From positions 1-5,524 of the forward strand of contig CANGGC010000223.1 in assembly GCA_947453125.1 (NCBI GenBank): DNA of 5,524 nt. Direction: 5' to 3'. Source of the stretch: Planctomycetaceae bacterium. GTDB taxonomy: Bacteria > Planctomycetota > Planctomycetia > Pirellulales > UBA1268. Positions within the stretch are counted from its first letter, which is position 1. Each line of letters begins with the position of its first letter. The notes below the pieces were generated by a model, which saw nothing but the letters and a program-made list of their open reading frames with translations, did not search any database and was not told the origin of the DNA. Made by a program: the position numbers and the translations under genes. This document shows positions 1-5,524 of the stretch, in pieces.

Positions 1-1032
1 CTCTCGAGCTTCGCCTGCGCGATCCCCGGGATCATGGCGGCGCGGACGATCGAGAATCCCCGCGACCGGCTCCTCACGATCCTCCTGGCGCCCCTCATGA
101 GTTGTTCGGCGCGGCTCCCGGTCTATCTCCTCATGTGCGGTGCGTTCGTCCCCAACGTGCCGGTGGCGGGGATCCCGTGGCTGCGGCTGCCGGCGGTCGT
201 GCTCGCATCGCTCTACGCCCTCGGCGTGGTCGTGGCGGCCGTGGCGGCGTTTGTACTCACGCGGACGGTGTTCCGCGGTCCGCCCCAGCCGTTCGTCATG
301 GAGCTTCCCGGCTGGCGCTGGCCGCAGGTGCGGATCGTCCTCGAGCGTGTCCGCGAGGCGACCTGGTCGTTCCTCTCCGGCGCCGGCACCACGATCCTCG
401 CCATGAGCGTCGTGCTCTGGGCGCTCTCCCACTATCCGCGCAATGAAGCCGCGGTCGAGGCCGAGGTGGCCAGTGAACGGACGAGCCTCCGCGCCCGGCT
501 CGACGGCGAGGAGGATGCCGCGACGGTCGCCGATCTCTCCGCAGCGCTCGACGCTCTCGACACCCCGGAAGGGCTCGACGCCGCGCGGCGCGGAGCGGCG
601 CAGCGACAGAGTTTCCTCGGGCTTGCCGGCCGTTTCATCGAGCCGGTCGTGCGGCCGCTGGGATGGGACTGGCGGCTGGGATGTGCGGCGATCGCCAGTT
701 TCCCGGCCCGCGAGGTCGTGCTCGGGACGCTCGGCGTGATCTACAACCTCGGTGACGTCGATGCCGGGAGCGAAGAGGGGGGATCGGCACTCGTCCGCCG
801 CCTCCGGGCAGCGACATGGGACGGGAGCCGGCGGAAGGTGTTCACGCTGCCGGTGGCCCTGTCGATCATGGTGTTCTTCGCGCTCTGTGCCCAGTGTGCC
901 AGCACGCTGGTGGTGATCTGGAGGGAGACCGGGAGTTGGGTCTGGCCGGTGGCCTCGTTCACCGCGATGACGGTGCTTGCGTGGCTGGGGGCTTTTGTGA
1001 CGTACCAACTCGGCACGTTCCTCGTCGGCTGA
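1..1032 (+). CDS. feoB: Ferrous iron transport protein B (FeoB), C-terminal part, 5'-truncated by window edge
   Basis: FeoB is an inner-membrane Fe(II) permease with an N-terminal G-protein domain. Only the membrane part is visible here: 343 residues, open from base 1, so the ATG at 34 is internal. Seen in order: the first Gate motif SSFACAIPGIMAARTI (residues 2-17) with its conserved Cys6; the Core motif SCSARLPVYLL (34-44); hydrophobic segments at about 64-90 and 124-142; a charged, Ala/Glu-rich insert at about 147-203; the conserved block IEPVVRPLGWDWRLG (213-227) and ASFPAREVVLGTLG (232-245); the second Gate, CAQCASTLVVIWRETGSW (296-313), with two Cys; and a last membrane span to the C-terminus. 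The G domain (G1-G5 motifs) lies upstream, outside the window. The downstream small membrane protein starts 8 bases after the stop, so the two are probably co-transcribed. Family identity is firm; the insert length is typical of some bacterial FeoBs rather than the E. coli form. Confidence 0.96.
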   Translation, partial: LSSFACAIPGIMAARTIENPRDRLLTILLAPLMSCSARLPVYLLMCGAFVPNVPVAGIPWLRLPAVVLASLYALGVVVAAVAAFVLTRTVFRGPPQPFVMELPGWRWPQVRIVLERVREATWSFLSGAGTTILAMSVVLWALSHYPRNEAAVEAEVASERTSLRARLDGEEDAATVADLSAALDALDTPEGLDAARRGAAQRQSFLGLAGRFIEPVVRPLGWDWRLGCAAIASFPAREVVLGTLGVIYNLGDVDAGSEEGGSALVRRLRAATWDGSRRKVFTLPVALSIMVFFALCAQCASTLVVIWRETGSWVWPVASFTAMTVLAWLGAFVTYQLGTFLVG

Positions 1033-1035
1033 GGT
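1031..1035 (+). promoter_or_regulatory. Ribosome binding site for the small FeoB-linked gene
   Basis: GAGGT overlaps the feoB stop codon (TGA at 1030-1032) and lies 5 bases before the GTG at 1041. It supports that GTG as the start and suggests translational coupling to feoB. No in-frame ATG exists near the beginning of this reading frame. Confidence 0.55.
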
Positions 1036-1040
1036 GTGTT

Positions 1041-1241
1041 GTGCCCGCGCTCCTCCAGGATGGAATCGTGATCGGGGTCGCCGTGGCGGCCGCCGTGTGG
1101 ATGGTGCGGTCGCTCGTCGGCCGACTCCTCGCCCCCTCGTGCGCTCCCCCGCCGGGGATTCCCCCGGGTCATGATGGCTTCGTGCCGCTGGAGGGGATCG
1201 CGCCCCCGCCGGGACGACGCTCGGTGCGGTCTGTGGGGTAA
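1041..1241 (+). CDS. Small single-span membrane protein next to feoB (possible FeoB-associated protein)
   Basis: A 66-residue protein beginning MPALLQDGIVIGVAVAAAVW from a GTG start. Residues about 5-22 form one hydrophobic span, followed by the basic stretch RSLVGRLL, one cysteine (Cys34, in APSC) and a proline/glycine-rich tail ending in arginines (PPPGRRSVRSVG). Position and architecture (short N-terminal membrane span directly after feoB) recall the FeoB-associated Cys-rich membrane protein family, which often lies behind feoB. That family normally has a cluster of C-terminal cysteines, whereas this protein has only one, so I infer an analogous role without claiming membership. It starts 8 bases after feoB behind a plausible ribosome site. 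A larger open frame upstream in the same phase overlaps feoB and is a shadow; only the part from 1041 is proposed. It could also be a non-functional open frame, since GC-rich DNA makes such frames easily. Confidence 0.55.
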   Translation: MPALLQDGIVIGVAVAAAVWMVRSLVGRLLAPSCAPPPGIPPGHDGFVPLEGIAPPPGRRSVRSVG

Positions 1242-1417
1242 ACACCGCAGCGCATCTCTCCCCTCACAGGGCCTGAAACTGCCCTTTGGGGGACCTGGGC
1301 CACTTGCTACCTTCCCGCCCGGTTTCCCCGCCCCGCCCCGTCGGATCCCGGGCCGGTCCTGTCGAGCGCCCGTTCGCTGCAGGCCTTGAGGGGAAGAATC
1401 GTACGAAGGGACAGCCC
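1242..1417. other. Intergenic gap between the iron unit and the glycan operon
   Basis: These 176 bases should hold the end of the feoB transcript and the start of the glycosyltransferase transcript. I see two weak hairpins: TGCGGT/ACCGCA (1225-1230 with 1244-1249), spanning the stop codon of the small gene, and AGGGC/GCCCT (1268-1272 with 1281-1285). Neither is followed by a T-run, so neither is a classical intrinsic terminator. The only promoter-like text is TGCTACCTT (1305-1313, a poor extended -10) with TTGGGG 16 bases upstream, too weak to call. The glycosyltransferase frame stays open through part of this gap, but nothing here looks like protein of that family. Confidence 0.4.
1405..1410 (+). 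promoter_or_regulatory. Ribosome binding site deciding the glycosyltransferase start
   Basis: GAAGGG lies 7 bases before the ATG at 1418. The same frame is open back to an ATG at 1286, but that upstream stretch encodes Pro/Arg/Gly-rich sequence unlike the family and has no comparable ribosome site, so 1418 is the better start. Confidence 0.6.
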
Positions 1418-2698
1418 ATGGCAGTCGGCGACACGGCCCTGATCGATGCGGATGCGACGAGCCGCCGCGCCCCGGCGGCAGTCCCGCCCGAGGCGATTCC
1501 CGCCCGCCCCCGCTCTCCGCGGTTGGCGGTCGCGCTGATGACTCCCTGGGATCAGCAGTGCGGCAATGCCGAGTACGCGAAGCGACTCGCCGTCGGCCTC
1601 GAGCGATTTTCCGATGTCCTCCCCTTCGACATGCAGAACTTCATCGACGGCGACCGGCGGATCTCGGCCGGAGAGATGAACCGCTACTTCGCCGATCTGA
1701 TTGGCCGGGTGAATCGCTCCCGGGCCGATCTCGTCCACATTCAGCATGAATTCTGCTTCTTCGCCCGCCGGATCGGCCCGTCGAACGAGCGATTCGCCGA
1801 CGTCTGCCGCCGCCTCGACAAGCCGTTGGTCGTGAGCCTGCACACCTGGCTCAAGAGCATGACCCGCAACCAGCGCAATCGGCCCACGTCGCAGTTCGTC
1901 GAGGGGATTTTCCACCGCCTCCGCAACCGCCACATCAGCGACGCGCTCCACCGCGCCGACGCGATCGTCCTCCACAGCAAAGACACCCACAAATACTTCG
2001 TGGAGACTTTCCCGAAGCTCAAAAAGCGCGTGACCGTGATCCCGATCCCGATCGAGCGGGTGGCCAGCGCGCATGTCACCCCGGCCTTCGTGAAGCACCC
2101 GCGCGAGACGTGGGTGATGATGCCGGGCTTCGTGAGCCGCTACAAGGGGCACGGTCACCTCCTCAACGCCTTCAAGCACCTGCCAGAGTCGTTCAAGCTC
2201 GTCGTTGCCGGGGGCATTCACCCCAAGGACAAGACCGGCAACGACTACTGGATGGATCTCATCCAGCAGGCCGACGTCTGGGGGCTCCAGTCGCGGATCA
2301 TCTTCACCGGCTTTCTCGGCGATCCGGCCGAGCAGGGGGCCGTCCTCTCCCAGGCGGACGTGTTCGTCCTGCCGTATGACGAGGTCGGGCAGTCAGGATC
2401 GGCCGTCCTCGCCGACGCCCTCTCCTACGACAAGCCGGTGATCACCTCGCGGGCCCGGTCAATGTTCGTCTATCGGATGGAAAAGCAGACGGCGTTCTCG
2501 AGTATCGCCATCGATGTTGGCGACGCGGAGGCCTTCGCCAAGACGATCAAGGAATGTGTCCGGGCGGAGGAGAAGTTCCACCCCGACGCGCAGAGTCACC
2601 GCGATGCCGCCCGGGCGAGCTATTCCCTCGACATGACGCAGGCGGCCTACGAGCGGGTCTACCACTCGGTGCTCACCGGAGCCGCGCGGGCGGCCTGA
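1418..2698 (+). CDS. GT-B fold glycosyltransferase, GT4-like (glycosyl transferases group 1)
   Basis: A 426-residue protein that probably transfers a sugar from a nucleotide donor onto a glycan or lipid-linked acceptor at the cytoplasmic face of the membrane; no signal peptide or membrane span is seen. Residues 1-34 are a low-complexity Ala/Pro/Arg leader. The N-terminal Rossmann domain starts at RLAVALMTPWDQQCGNAEYA (35-54), matching the 'CGIAEY' loop of related transferases, and includes DLVHIQHEF (104-112) and VVSLHTW (138-144). The donor domain has GFVSRYKGHGHLLNAF (237-252, Lys243 in the phosphate-binding position), LVVAGG (261-266) and VFVLPYDEVGQSGSAVLADA (315-334). The usual E-x7-E pair of GT4 enzymes appears as Gln325 and Asp333, a variant of the 'PYxxxxQSG' type. 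It heads a probable operon with the epimerase 29 bases downstream. Donor and acceptor cannot be told from sequence. Family confidence is high, exact role low. Confidence 0.9.
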   Translation: MAVGDTALIDADATSRRAPAAVPPEAIPARPRSPRLAVALMTPWDQQCGNAEYAKRLAVGLERFSDVLPFDMQNFIDGDRRISAGEMNRYFADLIGRVNRSRADLVHIQHEFCFFARRIGPSNERFADVCRRLDKPLVVSLHTWLKSMTRNQRNRPTSQFVEGIFHRLRNRHISDALHRADAIVLHSKDTHKYFVETFPKLKKRVTVIPIPIERVASAHVTPAFVKHPRETWVMMPGFVSRYKGHGHLLNAFKHLPESFKLVVAGGIHPKDKTGNDYWMDLIQQADVWGLQSRIIFTGFLGDPAEQGAVLSQADVFVLPYDEVGQSGSAVLADALSYDKPVITSRARSMFVYRMEKQTAFSSIAIDVGDAEAFAKTIKECVRAEEKFHPDAQSHRDAARASYSLDMTQAAYERVYHSVLTGAARAA

Positions 2699-2717
2699 CG
2701 ATTCAAAAGACCCCGAA

Positions 2718-2722
2718 GAGGA
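2718..2722 (+). promoter_or_regulatory. Ribosome binding site of the epimerase gene
   Basis: GAGGA lies 5 bases before the ATG at 2728. This fixes the start there and rules out the much longer open frame beginning inside the glycosyltransferase gene, because the nucleotide-binding motif begins immediately after this ATG. Confidence 0.65.
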
Positions 2723-2727
2723 ATGCG

Positions 2728-3714
2728 ATGCAGATCCACGTCACCGGCGCCCGGGGGTTCCTCGGGTCGCATGTCGTCACGAGCCTTAAGGATCGTGGTG
2801 TCGAGGTGAGGGCACTGGGGCGCCGTGATGGCGACCTGCGCAATCCGGAAGTGGCCGAGCGGCTCCTCGCGGAGGCCGACACGATCGTCCATCTGGCTGC
2901 GGATGTCGGTGGGGTCGGCTACCTGCGCAGCTGCGCGGGGCGCGCGTTCCACGATAATTTCCAGCTCGGCCTCAACGTCATCCGTGCCGCCTGCCGCGGC
3001 CGGGCCCGCCGCGTCGTGCTCGCTGGCACCCCCTGTGCCTACTCCGGCTCAGCCACGCTCCCCCTCCGGGAAGCGGCGCTATTTGAAGGGGTGCCCTCGG
3101 GCGACACGGGGAGCTACGGCTACGCGAAGCTCGCCTCGTCGATCGCCGCCGACGCGATCTGCGGAATGGCGGGGCGCGACACGGTCACGGTCATCCCCTC
3201 GAATCTCTACGGCCCCGGCGACACCTTCGACACTGACCGCGGGCATGTCGTGGCGGCGCTGGTCCGTAAGGCGCTCCTCGCGGCCGAAACCGGCGAGCCC
3301 TCCTTCGACGTCTGGGGGGATGGATCGGCGACCCGCGATTTCGTCTATGTCGGTGACGTGGCGGAGGGGATCGCCACGATCGCCCTCGACGCTTCCCCCT
3401 TCGGCGGTGAATCCTTCAACCTCGGCTCGGGGCGCGAGACGTCCATCGGCGAGATCGCCGAAGCGGTGGCCCGCGCGGCCGGCCCCGGGCTCCGCCCACG
3501 GTTTCTCGCCGACAAGCCGGTCGGGTACACCCGCCGCGTCATGTCGGTGGAGCGGGCGGCCGAGAAGGTCGGCTACCGGGCAGCCACGACGCTCGCCGAT
3601 GGGCTCGCCCGCACCGTCGACTGGCTCCGCTCCACCGGCCGTGTCGCCGCCTGGCTCGACGAGGAGCGGCGCACTGAGAGCCTGCCGTCGATGCCCGATT
3701 CAAAAGCCGCCTGA
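2728..3714 (+). CDS. NAD(P)-dependent epimerase/reductase of the extended SDR family, GDP-L-fucose synthase-like
   Basis: A cytoplasmic 328-residue sugar-nucleotide enzyme. The Rossmann motif GARGFLG (residues 7-13) binds NAD(P)H; DLRNPEVAERLL (36-47) and VHLAADVGGVGYL (54-66) are hallmarks of GDP-4-keto-6-deoxymannose epimerase/reductases (Fcl/WcaG), which make GDP-L-fucose. The active site matches E. coli Fcl at a constant offset of six: Thr101 (Ser107 in E. coli), Cys103 (Cys109), Tyr130 and Lys134 (Tyr136, Lys140; the YxxxK motif) and His173 (His179). NLYGPGDTFD (159-168) and RDFVYVGDVAEGI (203-215) follow, with Arg203 at the E. coli Arg209 position. A retained Cys and His suggest a true epimerase plus reductase rather than a plain 4-epimerase. 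No partner GDP-mannose 4,6-dehydratase (gmd) is in view, so the substrate stays uncertain and no symbol is given. It lies between a glycosyltransferase and a methyltransferase-like gene, all on one strand. Confidence 0.88.
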   Translation: MQIHVTGARGFLGSHVVTSLKDRGVEVRALGRRDGDLRNPEVAERLLAEADTIVHLAADVGGVGYLRSCAGRAFHDNFQLGLNVIRAACRGRARRVVLAGTPCAYSGSATLPLREAALFEGVPSGDTGSYGYAKLASSIAADAICGMAGRDTVTVIPSNLYGPGDTFDTDRGHVVAALVRKALLAAETGEPSFDVWGDGSATRDFVYVGDVAEGIATIALDASPFGGESFNLGSGRETSIGEIAEAVARAAGPGLRPRFLADKPVGYTRRVMSVERAAEKVGYRAATTLADGLARTVDWLRSTGRVAAWLDEERRTESLPSMPDSKAA

Positions 3715-3759
3715 GCACGGCGCAGCCATTACTCAAGCCAACCTCAGGATCGTGTACCG

Positions 3760-4683
3760 ATGACAGCCACCGCCTGTGCCATCTCCGCTTCCCTCGCAGC
3801 CGAGGCGCCGATGAGCGGCCCGGCAGGCCGCCGTCAGTTCGTGTTGAGCCATCTTCCGGCGCACCAGTGCGGCCTGGAGGTCGCCCCCTACTTCAACGCG
3901 ATGGTCGAGCGGCCGAAGCACGACGTCTTCTACGTCGACTACATCGACAACGACGAGATCCAGCGGAAAGCTGCCGACAACCCCGGTTCCGTCGGGCAGA
4001 ACGTCCCCTGGATCGACGCGGTGTGGGTGCCCGGGAAGCGGCTGGCCGAGTGCGTCGGCGGCCGGCGATTCGCCTATGCCGTCGCGTCGCACGTCATGGA
4101 GCATGTCCCCAATCCCCTCGGCTGGCTCCATGAAATCCTCGAGTGCGTCGAGGTCGGGGGACGGGTGGCGATCGTCCTCCCGATGCGGACCAGGACGATG
4201 GACTACTACCGCCAAAACACCACCTTCGGGCAGGTTGTCGGCTGGTCGATCGAGAAGCCGACGCGGCCGACCCCCTCGCAGGTGATGGACTTCCTCTCAC
4301 AGAACTTTTTCCACCAGGGTGAGCAGGTCATCCCGGGGAGGATGCCTCCGTTCAACGAGGCCCCGCGTCACTACACCGATCGAATGGCGCTTGAGTACGC
4401 GTGCTGGACGAGCAGACGGAATCAGTACCTCGACGTCCACTGCACCACTTGGACCCCGGAGTCGTTTTCGGAGATCTTCGGCAGGCTCCGCGACGTGGGC
4501 CTCCTCGACTGCGACATCATCGGGCCGGTGACCGGCTTCCCCGGTGCCTCCGACGGCGAGTTTGTCGCCTTTCTCGAAAAACGCTCGGAGGACCGACCGG
4601 CGGAGATCGCTCTGCCGCTGTCTCTCCTGCCGAAGGTCCAGCGCGAGACGTCGCGACTGGCCCGGCAGTTCGGGTGGCGTTGA
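3760..4683 (+). CDS. SAM-dependent class I methyltransferase-like protein
   Basis: A 307-residue cytoplasmic protein resembling Methyltransf_11-type enzymes found in glycan clusters. Motif I is GLEVAPYFNA (38-47), a variant of the 'LEIGP' form rather than GxGxG; VFYVDYID (56-63) has an acidic residue where SAM ribose is usually held; AYAVASHVMEHVPNPLGWLH (105-124) is the classic 'S/A-HVxEHV' motif IV region, followed by EILECVEVGGRVAIVLP (125-141). The C-terminal half contains VHCTTWTPESFSEIFGRL (226-243), a segment often seen late in these domains, then GEFVAFLEK (266-274). The start at 3760 has only AGGA 10 bases upstream; an alternative ATG at 3811 (residue 18) has GAGG 5 bases upstream and would drop an Ala-rich leader, so the true start may be 3811. 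It is 45 bases behind the epimerase gene, hence probably the last gene of the operon, and could methylate a sugar or glycan end. The substrate is unknown, and loss of activity is possible. Confidence 0.78.
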   Translation: MTATACAISASLAAEAPMSGPAGRRQFVLSHLPAHQCGLEVAPYFNAMVERPKHDVFYVDYIDNDEIQRKAADNPGSVGQNVPWIDAVWVPGKRLAECVGGRRFAYAVASHVMEHVPNPLGWLHEILECVEVGGRVAIVLPMRTRTMDYYRQNTTFGQVVGWSIEKPTRPTPSQVMDFLSQNFFHQGEQVIPGRMPPFNEAPRHYTDRMALEYACWTSRRNQYLDVHCTTWTPESFSEIFGRLRDVGLLDCDIIGPVTGFPGASDGEFVAFLEKRSEDRPAEIALPLSLLPKVQRETSRLARQFGWR

Positions 4684-4714
4684 GCCGCTCTCCCGTTGAC
4701 TCGCTTGTGATGAC

Positions 4715-4756
4715 AAAAAAACCGGGGCGTCCACGAAGGACGCCCCGGCTCTTTTT
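4715..4756. terminator. Bidirectional intrinsic terminator between convergent operons
   Basis: A perfect 11-bp inverted repeat (4722-4732 CCGGGGCGTCC; 4738-4748 GGACGCCCCGG) encloses the 5-base loop ACGAA. Seven A's (4715-4721) precede it and TTTTT (4752-4756) follows after CTC. On the plus strand it ends the methyltransferase operon (stop at 4681-4683); on the minus strand the A-tract reads as seven T's directly after the stem, an even better terminator for groEL. Symmetry and placement between two convergent genes make this the clearest regulatory element in the window. Confidence 0.92.
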
Positions 4757-4769
4757 ATCGTGACCGAGT

Positions 4770-4787
4770 CGGTGCCCTGAGGCACCG
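4770..4787. repeat. Short hairpin just downstream of groEL
   Basis: CGGTGCC (4770-4776) and GGCACCG (4781-4787) pair as a perfect 7-bp stem with a CTGA loop. It lies between the groEL stop codon and the main terminator, with no T-run of its own. It may protect or shape the 3' end of the groEL message, or be incidental. Confidence 0.4.
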
Positions 4788-4795
4788 CACTGCGA

Positions 4796-5524
<729 letters not shown>

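Noticed and set aside
1225..1249. Hairpin TGCGGT/ACCGCA as a terminator of the feoB unit
   Set aside because: A 6-bp stem with a 13-base loop and no T-run is too weak for an intrinsic terminator call.
1286..1313. Possible promoter TTGGGG - 16 bases - TACCTT before the glycosyltransferase
   Set aside because: Each box matches the sigma-70 consensus at only three of six positions, which is no better than chance in this context.
1286..1389. Upstream extension of the glycosyltransferase frame to an ATG at 1286
   Set aside because: The added 44 residues are Pro/Arg/Gly-rich and unlike the family, whereas GAAGGG sits 7 bases before the ATG at 1418.
1307..2221. Long minus-strand open frame (304 residues) opposite the glycosyltransferase
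   Set aside because: It is the antisense shadow of a strongly supported gene in GC-rich DNA; its sequence shows no recognisable domain.
2699..3706. Direct repeat CGATTCAAAAG at 2699-2709 and 3696-3706
   Set aside because: Only 11 bases; a repeat of this length is expected by chance in 5.5 kb, and no mobile element lies between the copies.
2825..3763. Plus-strand 312-residue open frame overlapping the epimerase gene
   Set aside because: Ser/Arg/Pro-rich translation typical of a shifted frame; the overlapping frame contains all SDR motifs.

Overview
The window is a GC-rich bacterial chromosomal segment with ordinary, densely packed genes. Protein flavour suggests a planctomycete, probably of the Pirellulales type: the FeoB carries a long charged insert followed by IEPVVRPLGWDWRLG, the GroEL tail reads GNFGYNAATNEYEDLVKAGVIDPTKV, and the composition is high GC. 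This taxonomic call is inference from family resemblance, not a search result.

Layout. Positions 1-1241 (+) hold the C-terminal part of the ferrous iron permease FeoB, followed after 8 bases by a 66-residue single-span membrane protein with a GTG start. It sits where many genomes keep a small FeoB partner. A 176-base gap (1242-1417) with weak hairpins but no convincing promoter separates this iron unit from the next.

Positions 1418-4683 (+) form a probable three-gene sugar or glycan operon: a GT-B fold glycosyltransferase (GT4-like), a short-chain dehydrogenase/epimerase closely resembling GDP-L-fucose synthase, and a SAM-dependent methyltransferase-like protein. Gaps are only 29 and 45 bases. 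Together they look like a piece of a cell-surface polysaccharide pathway: making a (deoxy)sugar nucleotide, transferring a sugar, and possibly methylating a sugar or another part of the product. The end product cannot be read from this window.

Positions 4684-4795 hold a perfect 11-bp hairpin flanked by an A-tract and a T-tract, a bidirectional terminator between convergent units. Positions 4796-5524 (-) hold the C-terminal 242 residues of the chaperonin GroEL, whose start lies beyond the window edge. Its last residues lack the usual GGM repeat.

I see no tRNA, rRNA, CRISPR array, insertion sequence or phage gene. I did not find a convincing novel system. The points most worth a second look are the small FeoB-linked protein, the substrate of the epimerase/glycosyltransferase/methyltransferase cassette, and variant motifs in the glycosyltransferase and methyltransferase.
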